From Nostoc punctiforme NIES-2108 (GTDB lineage: Bacteria > Cyanobacteriota > Cyanobacteriia > Cyanobacteriales > Nostocaceae), in the NCBI GenBank assembly GCA_003326195.1, contig LXQE01000158.1, positions 61,390 to 125,389 of the forward strand: a stretch of DNA of 64,000 nucleotides, given 5' to 3'. The notes beneath the pieces are model-generated. The model saw only the letters and a list, made by a program, of their open reading frames with translations, had not been told where the DNA came from and ran no database searches. How positions within the stretch are numbered: the first letter of the stretch is position 1; each line of letters begins with the position of its first letter. Positions 52,860-61,506 of the stretch are shown here, piece after piece. The position numbers and the translations under genes were made by a program.

Positions 52860-53307
52860 TTAAATTTATACTCCCTTGACTTGACCCCATCTGTATTTTG
52901 GGTGCGATCGCTCCAGAAAGGCAGTTTGGTTGGCATTGATAGCATCTAGTATATGTGTTGGGCTACTGATTTCATTACACAGCCACTTTATTTATCAGCA
53001 CAAGCCTTAAAAAGATGGGTTAGGCAGGATCTAGCCTTTACAAGCCGCAACGTAACTAATTAAATAATTATTAAAGATATATACATCTTTGAATTAATGC
53101 CTGAAACTTTTTAGTAATCAATCAAACTCTCAAATAAATATTAGCACTCAATGCTTGTCAGTGCTAATTTATAGCTGAGATTTAATGCCTATGATATAGA
53201 CCAAAACTGCACTTTTTGCAGATGCTTTAGTTCCTTTCCAGATATTATTTTAGAAATAGAAAAGACTAAATATTTCCTGTAAGTAATATAAAATTGAGAG
53301 TACTGGC
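52860..53307. other. Intergenic region, nothing further recognised
   Basis: About 450 bp of AT-rich DNA between small-RNA copy 3 and the next gene. tcagtgctaatt and tagcactcaatgctt near 53145-53172 form a weak inverted repeat. No ORF is supported. Confidence 0.45.
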
Positions 53308-53658
53308 ATGAAATACACTTTTGATATTGTAGGCATATCTCCACTTTTGCAGTTTTTTAATCAGCAACAGCAAAATGGGCAAAAACCACCCCACGAAGGT
53401 GTGGAATACTTGGGAATGCATACGTGTACGCTAGATACGTTTTTAGAATCGGTGGAATCAGTTCCAGCAAAGTGGGATTGGAATCTGGATCAAGTAGTAG
53501 ATACGGTGATTAAGTTTTGGTTGAATAACTCAGACAGTATTCGTTATTGGAAAGTACGGTTAAATGATGCTGGTAAAGATAATTTACTAGTCACAAGGTT
53601 GGCGGATATAAACGCCTTGCAAGCTGAATTTGAATCCTTACTAGATAAGGATTGGTGA
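53308..53658 (+). CDS. Conserved hypothetical protein, 116 aa
   Basis: The small acidic protein begins MKYTFDIVGISPLLQFFNQQ and contains GVEYLGMHTCTLDTFLESVE, KWDWNLDQVVDTVIKFWLNN and SIRYWKVRLNDAGKDNLLVT. It looks folded and soluble, with many Trp. I do not recognise a family or role; there is no operon partner on this strand. Confidence 0.65.
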   Translation: MKYTFDIVGISPLLQFFNQQQQNGQKPPHEGVEYLGMHTCTLDTFLESVESVPAKWDWNLDQVVDTVIKFWLNNSDSIRYWKVRLNDAGKDNLLVTRLADINALQAEFESLLDKDW

Positions 53659-53723
53659 AGAGATAGGTAAAATTGAAAAAGAGTTCAGGAGGGGAGCAAT
53701 TCCGGCTCCGCCTCCAGTCAAAA

Positions 53724-54734
53724 TCAATAATTTACTCTGTTATTCTCATTTTCAAGTACTTTGAGAACTTGGAGATATAAATTTTCGACTCTTTTCGTCT
53801 GAACTTCACCAAATGATGCATAGTGAGTTAAGCTAGGAGCGCCATTTACTTCAATAATTGTATAATCTCCCATTGGCGACGTTATATCACTAGCAAGAAT
53901 ATCCACACCTGATAATCTTAACTCCATATCTTTTGTAATATTTACTGCTAATTTTTTAAAATCAGGATGGATATTGTCAGTGAAGTCTATTGCCTCACCT
54001 CCAGTTGATAAATTTGCATTATCTAAAAGATAGACTATATTATTATTAGGTATAACGTTACTAAAATTTAGCTTCCGTCTTTGCAAGTTTTTTTTGATTC
54101 TGTAATCTTCAAAATCTATAATTTCTTTTCTACCATTTTTGATAAAAGTTTCTTGCTTCTGTTGCATAAGTTGCAAAACAGTAGATTGACCATCTCCGAT
54201 GATAAATAAGGGGATTCTTTGATATGCCGAAACTACTTTATCATCAAGTACTACAATTCTATAATCATTGCCACTATAGAACCGCTCAACCATAAATCCT
54301 GAAATTTTTTGTAATATTTTCTTAGCTACTTGATAATATTCTTGTTTATTGTGAACCTTGGTAACAAACATTCCTTGACTAAGATTAATCGGCTTGACAA
54401 TTACAGGAAATCCCAACTCCTTAGCATAATAAAATCCTGCATCTATATTTCTAGCATTAGCTATTTCTTCGCATAATTCGTTACTAAAAAATGTTTTTCC
54501 TTCAGTAACCTTATAGCCAAATTTATTCAGAAAAAAGTTTGAAACTGCTTTATCTTTAGCTATTGCTACTGAGCCAAGAGAATTAATACTAAACCTGGTA
54601 TTACGAAAGAAGGTTTTATTGCCGTTTTTAAATGTAATCAATCCCATAAAGTCGCATTCTGGGTCTACTAAAACTACTGCTCCTATTTCCTCTGCTATTT
54701 TTTGGATTATTGATGTTACGAATGGTGTTTTCAT
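53724..54734 (-). CDS. ATP-grasp ligase (cyanophycin-synthetase/GshF-like)
   Basis: About 336 residues from the first ATG at 54734; a TTG at 54743 with GAGGAA upstream is another possible start. ATP-grasp features: FPVIVKPINLSQGMFVTKV (ATP-binding Lys and loop), FMVERFYSGNDYRIVVLDDK, and the metal site region DILASDI to YTIIEVNGAP. The N-terminal part (NTRFSINSLGSVAIAKDKAV) resembles cyanophycin synthetase and glutamate-cysteine ligase relatives. It should form an amide bond between a carboxylate and an amine; substrates are unknown. A 45-codon frame lies upstream. Confidence 0.82.
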   Translation of the reverse strand: MKTPFVTSIIQKIAEEIGAVVLVDPECDFMGLITFKNGNKTFFRNTRFSINSLGSVAIAKDKAVSNFFLNKFGYKVTEGKTFFSNELCEEIANARNIDAGFYYAKELGFPVIVKPINLSQGMFVTKVHNKQEYYQVAKKILQKISGFMVERFYSGNDYRIVVLDDKVVSAYQRIPLFIIGDGQSTVLQLMQQKQETFIKNGRKEIIDFEDYRIKKNLQRRKLNFSNVIPNNNIVYLLDNANLSTGGEAIDFTDNIHPDFKKLAVNITKDMELRLSGVDILASDITSPMGDYTIIEVNGAPSLTHYASFGEVQTKRVENLYLQVLKVLENENNRVNY

Positions 54735-54910
54735 TATTGACAACTGTAATTTCCTCGAGAATTTTTTAACTATTTGGTGACAATTAGTCAAGAATTTTTA
54801 ATTTAAATAATTGCACTATGTGTTGTCCTTAAAGCTCTAGTCAAAAGCTAAATAAAAATTCATTCTTGAATATTTAAAAAGACTTTAACAATTTAATTAT
54901 TCTCAACTAA

Positions 54911-55048
54911 CTATAAAAAATGTAAATGCTCGCAATGTAGCTTTACTAACCACACTATAGAAAAATTAAGAGCGTCTACGTGCTGATTAATTTTACGCAC
55001 ATTATTATTCGTTTTCTCTTCAGCTTCTAATAGTATATTTTCAGACAT
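54911..55048 (-). CDS. Possible 45-residue peptide gene upstream of the ATP-grasp ligase
   Basis: ATG at 55048 encodes MSENILLEAEEKTNNNVRKI followed by NQHVDALNFSIVWLVKLHCE and HLHFL. The acidic, Asn-rich N-terminal half and hydrophobic/Cys/His C-terminal half resemble a leader-core split, which with the ATP-grasp gene would fit a peptide-modifying pair. The SD is poor, so this is speculative. Confidence 0.3.
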   Translation of the reverse strand: MSENILLEAEEKTNNNVRKINQHVDALNFSIVWLVKLHCEHLHFL

Positions 55049-55354
55049 TAATGTTTGTTTTACCACTGATGCGGACTTTACTTATGTGTATGCATACAAA
55101 TTATGCAAACCCAATAATTGCCAAACTTTCTGCTTGAACATGGTTGTGTCCTGGAAACAATTGCAAGTTAAGGCTTTGAGATTCATTTGTACCTGAAAAT
55201 TCCAACTTAATTGGTCTAAAATATAGCGCTCAGTGTTGACAATTTATTAAGAATCGAATAACAAGGTGGCAGCAGCATAAAAAAAAGCGTTAGTGCATTC
55301 CTACCTAGAAACTAATTAACGCCCTTCATTAAACTTCATACGGTTAACATAATT

Positions 55355-55591
55355 ATGCCAGAAAATACGGATAACAAAGCTTCTCAATCAGACAATCAGA
55401 CTATTGCGTATAAAGAACGCCTCAATTCTTGGGCGATCGCTCGTCTACTTCCTAATACGCAACGGGAGATTGTTGCTCGCTTCCGCAGCCGTTCTGATGC
55501 CGATGGCTATATGCGCCACCTTCCTCAAGAAATACCAAATGCTTCCTACATGGTTGTTTTTGATTGTCAACGCCAAGCAGCTGTAATTTAA
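55355..55591 (+). CDS. Conserved cyanobacterial small protein, unknown
   Basis: 78 residues: MPENTDNKASQSDNQTIAYK then ERLNSWAIARLLPNTQREIV and SDADGYMRHLPQEIPNASYM, VVFDCQRQ. The pattern (RFRSRSDADGYMRHL) suggests a compact alpha/beta fold. It recurs in my memory of Nostoc genomes as a short hypothetical. No role can be assigned. Confidence 0.65.
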   Translation: MPENTDNKASQSDNQTIAYKERLNSWAIARLLPNTQREIVARFRSRSDADGYMRHLPQEIPNASYMVVFDCQRQAAVI

Positions 55592-55639
55592 ATTACAAGC
55601 GAATGGCATTAACCCTTGTTTTTCATCCAATATACTTGG

Positions 55640-55753
55640 GTTAAAGGTTATTGGTGTAGATAATTGGTCTTCAAGACGCGATAAATCAAGACGTAATAAA
55701 TCGCGTCTCTACATCTGGGTTTTGGGTTTATCTGGACTGTATTGGTTTTTAAT
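55640..55753 (+). repeat. Dispersed ~110-bp hairpin repeat, copy B
   Basis: Opposite orientation to copy A at 1362-1470, sharing ggttattggtgtagataatt, ggtcttcaagacgcgataaa, aatcgcgtctctacatc and gggtttatctggactgtatt. The hairpin core is partly duplicated here (gacgcgataaatcaagacgt, then aataaatcgcgtc). Confidence 0.75.
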
Positions 55754-56261
55754 CTCCATTACTCTTTTGTTGCGATCGCAGGCATAGTCTACTTAAAATT
55801 TGCGGAAACCACTATATTTAATTTGCTCTCCAGCGAGAGGCTTAGATCCCCTACTTCCTTCAAGAAGTCAGGGGTCTTTTGGTTTGCAATACCTACTTCC
55901 ATCTCAATTAACCAGATAAGTTGCTCAAAGCAACTCCTTAAAGGTAAACAAACTTCCACCACGGTGTACTACAGAAAATTTGCAGTTCTCATACTAATTC
56001 TTGCTGAAGTTGCACCTTATTTTGACCTGGGCAAACCTCTCCCGCAGGCGTAGGGTTCTGTCTATGGGTCTTCAGAAATAATTGGTATCAAAAGAAGTGT
56101 AATTACAATCATAAATGATTAAGCTTTTCTGGCAAGATATAAACATTTTGATATATTAACTAAAAATAAATTCCGTAATTACCCCCTTACTACTGATGTT
56201 TTAAATTACTTAAAAGTAAAAGTTAGTGCAATAAGTCCTGAAAGTCCTAGAGAGTTAATAA
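55754..56261. other. Intergenic region upstream of the hybrid kinase
   Basis: Holds the degenerate palindrome at 55844-55877 and a block ending gcaaacctctcccgcaggcg. A 103-codon frame crosses these repeats but has no SD or known homology. No other feature. Confidence 0.5.
55844..55877. repeat. Palindromic repeat (agatcccctacttcctt type), copy 2
   Basis: AGATCCCCTACTTCCTT and CAAGAAGTCAGGGGTCT form an imperfect hairpin related to the perfect one at 45519-45551. Confidence 0.65.
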
Positions 56262-59200
56262 GTGGTAAAACAGCACCGATATGACTGGTTCAAAGCTGTG
56301 ATATTTTTCCGTCAACGAGAATTACTCGCGCTGTTGCTAGGGATTTTTTTCTCAATCTCTGTATTCCTACTCTGGCAGAGACTTTTAATCCAAAATCCGG
56401 GGTTATTAACACAAGTAGAATTGATTGCAGGGTTATTAGTTGTTGTCACGTTGACATTATCAATCTATTTTGCCTTGGCAATGAATGCAATAAACCAACA
56501 AATAATAGCAATCAATCAGGAGTTAAATCACAGGATTTTTGAACAGAAACAAGTAGAAACTGCCCTGATCGCCAGTGAAAATCGTTTGCGACAGCTGCTG
56601 GAAACAGTCAAAGTCATCCCTTGGGAATTGGACTTAAAAACTTGGCGATTTATTTACGTTGGGCCGCAAGCGGTAGACTTGCTAAATTATCCGATCGCAG
56701 AGTGGTACGAGGAAAATTTTTGGGTTAATCATCTGCATCCAGATGACAAGCAAAATTCTGTTCGTTTTTGTCAAGAAGCAACTGCTAGGTGCGAGAATCA
56801 CGAACTGGAATACCGGATGTTAGCTGCTGATGGGCGAGTTGTTTGGCTGCGAGACATTGTTAGTGTCGTTGAAGAAGCCGGAACTGCGATCATGCTCAGG
56901 GGGTTTATGTTTGACATTACTGATTTGAAGCTAGTTGAAGAAACCTTGAGACTGAGAGAGAGGGCACTTGCCGCTACCAGTAATGGGATTATTATTGCCG
57001 ATGCTAAACTCGCCTACAATCCAGTTATTTACGTCAACCCTGCCTTTGAGCAAATAACAGGCTACAGTGCTACTGATGTAATTGGGCAAAACTGTCGATT
57101 TTTGCAACGCACAGATACCCAGCAACCAGCACTTAATGAATTGCGCTCATCTATTCGAACTGGAACAAGTTGCAAAGTTGTTCTTCGCAACTATCGCAAA
57201 GATGGTACTTTGTTTTGGAATGAATTGAGTATTTCTCCTATTCATGACAACAATGGTGAGTTAAGCCACTTCATTGGCATTCAGAGAGATATTAGCGATG
57301 TCTACGACAAGCTTTGCTTACGCAAGCAAGCCGAAGCCAATCTGCGTCGGCAAGCCCTCACCTTTGAAAACATGCATGATGGCGTAATTATCACAGATTT
57401 AACCGGAAGTATTATTGACTGGAATCCTGCTGCCGAAAGTATGTTTGGCTATACCAAAGCTGAGATTTTAACTCAATATCCCAGTATTTTGCATCAACCG
57501 GAAGTAGCCGCAACATTAAGCGTCAACATTTTGTCAACAGTCAACCAGCAAGGACGTTGGTCAGGGGAAATACACTTTATTCGCAAAGATGGTAGTGAGG
57601 GAATTTGCGAAACAACCGTAGTTGCTCTACAGGATGAACAGGGAGAAATTGTTGCTACTGTCGGCATCAATCACGACATTACCGAAAACAAACGAGCTAA
57701 AGAGGCACTGCAACGGCAATTGCATCGCACTCTACTACTTGAACAAATTACTCAGGAAATTCGTCAAAGTCTTGACACCAGCAAAATCTTTAAGACGGCT
57801 GCTACCCAAATTGGACAAGCATTTGGAGCCGATCGCTGTCTGATCCACTCTTACATTAGTAACCCCACACCACAAATTCCCCTAGTAGCACAATATAATA
57901 CACTCCCTGGTTACTGCTCTGTATTGAAATTGGAAGTTCCCATGACTAACAATCCTTATGCCGAGCAGATGATGACCCAAGAAAGTGCGATCGCTTCTCC
58001 AGATGTGTACGTTGAACCTTTGCTGCAAAGGACTGAAGCTATCTGCCGAGAAATTGGGCTGAAGTCCATGCTGTCAATCCGCACCTCCTATCAAGGAGAA
58101 CCCAATGGTGCGATCGGCTTACATCAGTGCAACTATTTTCGCCAATGGACACAAGACGAAATCGAATTACTAGAAGCTGTGGCGGCTCAACTAGGTATTG
58201 CTCTAGCACAAGCTCACTTACTGGAACAAGAAACGCGCCAACGTGAAGAACTTACGTTGAAAAACTTTGCCTTGGAGCAGGCAAAACGCCAAGCAGAAGC
58301 CGCAAATCGGGCAAAAAGTGAGTTTTTAGCAATGATGAGTCACGAAATTCGGACTCCAATGAATGCTGTTATTGCTATGACAGGTCTACTGCTGGATACC
58401 GATCTCACACCTCAACAGCAAGACTTTCTGGAAATAGTTCACAGTAGCGGAGATACTTTACTTACCATCATCAACGATATTCTAGATTTCTCCAAAATTG
58501 AGTCGGGCAAACTGGAATTAGAAGAACAGCCTTTTGATTTGAGAGCTTGTGTAGAGGAGGCTATTTCCTTTTTAGCTCCGAAAGCTGCCCAAAAGGATAT
58601 CGAACTAGTTTATCTAATCCAGCCCCAAGTTCCCATTCAGATCGTCGGTGATTTAACTCGTCTGCGCCAAGTCTTGATGAATCTGCTCAACAATGCTATT
58701 AAGTTTACGGAAACCGGAGAAGTAGTACTCTCTGTTGAACTGGGGATTGGCGATCGAGGACTGGGCACAAGAGGCACAGGGGCACAGGGGCACAGGGGCA
58801 CAGGGGAAAGACTTACTGCAACTTCTCCTTTGCTCCCCTGCTCCCCTGCTCCCCAATCCCCGATACCCGTTGAAAAAGAGCAACTTCTCTACGAAATTCA
58901 ATTTGCGATCAAAGATACAGGTATTGGCATCGCACCAGAGAAAATAGAGCGATTATTTCAACCCTTCACTCAGGCTGATGTCTCCATGACTCGACGATAT
59001 GGTGGCACAGGGCTGGGATTGGCGATTAGTAAGCGGCTCAGTAAGATAATGGGCGGCACTCTTTGGGTAGAAAGCCAGGGGTTGGTTGGTGGCAATCCTA
59101 GCCGTAGATGGGATAAAGGAAAATTATTATCATCTCCTGACTCTTCACCAGGTTCAACATTTTACTTCACCATTATTACCAAAGTAGTTGCTCAGTCAGA

Positions 59201-60491
59201 ACAAGCCGAATTAAGCATTTCGCCGTTGCTTGCATCCAAACGATTATTGATTGTGGATGACAATCTAACCAATCGCCAAATTCTCAGCTTGCTAGCTGAG
59301 TCTTGGAAGATGGAAACTTATGCCGCCAAATCTGGCAAAGAAGCTTTAGTTAAACTTGCTCAGGGAACACAGTTTGATATTGCTATTTTAGATATGCAGA
59401 TGCCAGAAATGGATGGCATAACCCTAGCTCGTCAAATCCGCAAGCAATCTGGTTGTCAAAATCTGCCTTTGGTGATTATGACTTCTTTAGCGAAAATAGA
59501 AACTCCTTCAGACTTTAATGATGTCAAGTTTGCTGCTTCTTTGAGTAAACCGATCAAACACTCTCAACTCTACGATGTTATTACTCGTGTTTTGGGAAAT
59601 CAGCCGATCCTAGCCAGCATTTCTCATTTTCCTTTGGTAGATCGGCATTTGGGTCATCGACTGCCACTGCGAATTCTTCTGGCAGAGGATACGGTTGTTA
59701 ATCAGAAAGTTGCTCTACTGATGCTACAGAAAATAGGTTATGGCGCAGATGTGGTCAGCAATGGGCTAGAAGCGATCGCAGCTCTGCAAAAACAGCAATT
59801 CGACGTAGTGTTGATGGATGTTTACATGCCCAAAATGGATGGGTTAGAAGCAACTCGGAGAATTTGTCAAGAATGGGGGGTGGGTGTTCGTCCCCATATC
59901 ATCGCCATTACTGCCAATGCCATACGGGGCGATCGCCAAGTTTGTCTTGCCGCTGGTATGGATGACTACATTAGCAAACCTATTCTGCTGCAAGAGTTAG
60001 CTCAGGCACTCAGCAAATGTTCACGCAAAAGAAATTTTGAATTCACTTCCATCAAACAACAAGGGGAAGTGAGACACCAAGAATTGCAACCTTCGTCAAA
60101 TATCTTACAGTCAGGAAAAAACCAGACATTAAAAAGCGCGAAAATCGATGCCAAAGTCCTCCAATCCTTGCAGCTTATGCTTAGAGGAGATCGTGTGGCA
60201 TTTGCTGAACTAATTGAGTGTTATCTTACAGAGACAGCCAGACTAGTGCAACATATTAGCACAGCGATCGCAACTCAGGATATCCAGACTATATGGCAAA
60301 CAGCACACAAACTCAAGTCCAGCAGTGGTTCTATTGGAGCGATCGCCTTAGCGCAGCTTTGCAAGGTGTTAGAAGCACAGGCACGCAACAGTAACTTAGA
60401 AAACAATCTAGAATTACTTTCACTACTGTATCAGGAATATGAACAAGTTAAAACTGCCTTAGAACAAGAACTTGCCAAGGAAGCACCATGA
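56262..60491 (+). CDS. Hybrid sensor histidine kinase (PAS-PAS-PAS-GAF-HisKA-HATPase-REC-REC-HPt)
   Basis: 1409 residues, GTG start. Two transmembrane helices (~18-72); PAS/PAC units (~105-225, ~232-355 with GQNCRFLQ-like loop, ~362-480); GAF (~500-655); HisKA with MSHEIRTPMNAVIAM (His ~694); HATPase (NLLNNAIKFTETGE, DTGIGI, GGTGLGLAISKRL); two receivers (VDDNLTNRQ/LDMQMPEMDG and AEDTVVNQK/MDVYMPKMDG); C-terminal HPt (AHKLKSSSGSIGA). GQNCRFLQ is the flavin-cysteine motif of LOV domains, so the second PAS may be a light sensor. Residues ~827-872 are translated repeat DNA inside the ATPase domain. It overlaps the next gene by ATGA. Confidence 0.93.
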   Translation: MVKQHRYDWFKAVIFFRQRELLALLLGIFFSISVFLLWQRLLIQNPGLLTQVELIAGLLVVVTLTLSIYFALAMNAINQQIIAINQELNHRIFEQKQVETALIASENRLRQLLETVKVIPWELDLKTWRFIYVGPQAVDLLNYPIAEWYEENFWVNHLHPDDKQNSVRFCQEATARCENHELEYRMLAADGRVVWLRDIVSVVEEAGTAIMLRGFMFDITDLKLVEETLRLRERALAATSNGIIIADAKLAYNPVIYVNPAFEQITGYSATDVIGQNCRFLQRTDTQQPALNELRSSIRTGTSCKVVLRNYRKDGTLFWNELSISPIHDNNGELSHFIGIQRDISDVYDKLCLRKQAEANLRRQALTFENMHDGVIITDLTGSIIDWNPAAESMFGYTKAEILTQYPSILHQPEVAATLSVNILSTVNQQGRWSGEIHFIRKDGSEGICETTVVALQDEQGEIVATVGINHDITENKRAKEALQRQLHRTLLLEQITQEIRQSLDTSKIFKTAATQIGQAFGADRCLIHSYISNPTPQIPLVAQYNTLPGYCSVLKLEVPMTNNPYAEQMMTQESAIASPDVYVEPLLQRTEAICREIGLKSMLSIRTSYQGEPNGAIGLHQCNYFRQWTQDEIELLEAVAAQLGIALAQAHLLEQETRQREELTLKNFALEQAKRQAEAANRAKSEFLAMMSHEIRTPMNAVIAMTGLLLDTDLTPQQQDFLEIVHSSGDTLLTIINDILDFSKIESGKLELEEQPFDLRACVEEAISFLAPKAAQKDIELVYLIQPQVPIQIVGDLTRLRQVLMNLLNNAIKFTETGEVVLSVELGIGDRGLGTRGTGAQGHRGTGERLTATSPLLPCSPAPQSPIPVEKEQLLYEIQFAIKDTGIGIAPEKIERLFQPFTQADVSMTRRYGGTGLGLAISKRLSKIMGGTLWVESQGLVGGNPSRRWDKGKLLSSPDSSPGSTFYFTIITKVVAQSEQAELSISPLLASKRLLIVDDNLTNRQILSLLAESWKMETYAAKSGKEALVKLAQGTQFDIAILDMQMPEMDGITLARQIRKQSGCQNLPLVIMTSLAKIETPSDFNDVKFAASLSKPIKHSQLYDVITRVLGNQPILASISHFPLVDRHLGHRLPLRILLAEDTVVNQKVALLMLQKIGYGADVVSNGLEAIAALQKQQFDVVLMDVYMPKMDGLEATRRICQEWGVGVRPHIIAITANAIRGDRQVCLAAGMDDYISKPILLQELAQALSKCSRKRNFEFTSIKQQGEVRHQELQPSSNILQSGKNQTLKSAKIDAKVLQSLQLMLRGDRVAFAELIECYLTETARLVQHISTAIATQDIQTIWQTAHKLKSSSGSIGAIALAQLCKVLEAQARNSNLENNLELLSLLYQEYEQVKTALEQELAKEAP
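58755..58860. repeat. G-rich/C-rich repeat inserted in the kinase gene
   Basis: gcacaggggcacaggggcac units followed by gctcccctgctcccctgctc, the class found between genes at 18880 and 43620. It is open in the kinase frame, giving GTRGTGAQGHRGTGERL and SPLLPCSPAPQSP. The two halves are inverted and could form a long hairpin in the mRNA. Confidence 0.85.
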
Positions 60492-61444
60492 AAGCCACAG
60501 ATCAAGAAAGTCAATCTTTAGTTTTAATCGTTGATGATGAACCTTTTATTCGCCTGATACTACGGCATTTCTTAGAGCGGGAAGGCTATCAAATAGCGGA
60601 AGCTCAAAATGGCATAGAGGCAATAAATGTTTTTAAGCAACTGCACCCTGATATAGTACTCCTGGATGCCATAATGCCGGATATGGATGGATTCGAGTGT
60701 TGCACTCAGTTGGAGCTTCTGGATTGTAACAAGCACACTCCAATTTTAATGATTACAGGACTTGATGATCAAGAGTCAGTTGACCGTGCATTTACAGTGG
60801 GAGCAATAGATTTTGTTACCAAACCGATTCACTGGGCAGTTTTGCGACAACGGGTAAAACGCTTGATTCAGCAATCTCAGTTGCAGCAAAAACTGGAAGC
60901 CGTGAATCTGGAATTGCAGCGATTAGTTACTATCGATGGATTAACTCAAATAGCTAATCGCCGACGGTTTGAAGAGTATTTTTCTCAAGAGTGGCAGCTT
61001 CTAAAACGCGAGCAACGTCCGCTTTCTCTGATTCTTTGCGATGTTGATTTCTTCAAATTATATAATGATACCTATGGTCATCGGGTAGGCGATCGCTGTC
61101 TTCAGAAAATTGCCCAAGCTATCAAAGATATGATTAAACGTCCCGGAGATTTAGTTGCCCGTTATGGTGGGGAAGAATTTGCTGTGATTTTACCTAACAC
61201 AGACACCAAGGGGGCGACTCATGTTGCCGACGAAATTTGTCATGCTGTCCGAGGTCTAGCAATTCCTCATCAAAATTCCCAAGTTAGTCCTTATGTAACT
61301 ATTAGTGTTGGGTTTACGACAGAAATTCCTCAGCCAGATTCTGACTTAGAAGAAATGATTGCCACAGCGGATCGGGCGTTATATAAAGCAAAGGCAGCAG
61401 GACGCGATCGCTTTGTGCAAAATATTTTACTACCACAGAAGTAA
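60488..61444 (+). CDS. Response regulator with diguanylate cyclase (GGDEF) output
   Basis: The 318-residue protein has an N-terminal receiver (LVLIVDDEPFIRLILRHFLE, phospho-Asp in IVLLDAIMPDMDG), a short helix, then a GGDEF domain: GLTQIANRRRFEEYF, LCDVDFFKLYNDTYGHRVGD, ARYGGEEFAVILP. The active-site motif is GGEEF (competent), and the inhibitory RxxD site is intact in RPGD, five residues before it. It makes cyclic di-GMP under control of phosphorylation. The 4-bp overlap with the hybrid kinase gene makes that kinase its likely partner. Confidence 0.93.
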   Translation: MKATDQESQSLVLIVDDEPFIRLILRHFLEREGYQIAEAQNGIEAINVFKQLHPDIVLLDAIMPDMDGFECCTQLELLDCNKHTPILMITGLDDQESVDRAFTVGAIDFVTKPIHWAVLRQRVKRLIQQSQLQQKLEAVNLELQRLVTIDGLTQIANRRRFEEYFSQEWQLLKREQRPLSLILCDVDFFKLYNDTYGHRVGDRCLQKIAQAIKDMIKRPGDLVARYGGEEFAVILPNTDTKGATHVADEICHAVRGLAIPHQNSQVSPYVTISVGFTTEIPQPDSDLEEMIATADRALYKAKAAGRDRFVQNILLPQK

Positions 61445-61479
61445 AAATTCCCGCTAATGTGCCAACATTTAGTTATCTG

Positions 61480-61506
61480 CCCCATGCCCCATGCCCCATG
61501 CCCCAT
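61480..61506 (+). repeat. Heptamer tandem repeat CCCCATG
   Basis: Almost four units of CCCCATG (gccccatgccccatgcccca) lie in the 62-bp gap between the convergent cyclase and CobO-type genes. Confidence 0.8.

Noticed and set aside
55742..56053. 103-codon plus-strand frame upstream of the hybrid kinase
   Set aside because: It crosses two palindromic repeats and has no SD or coherent protein features.
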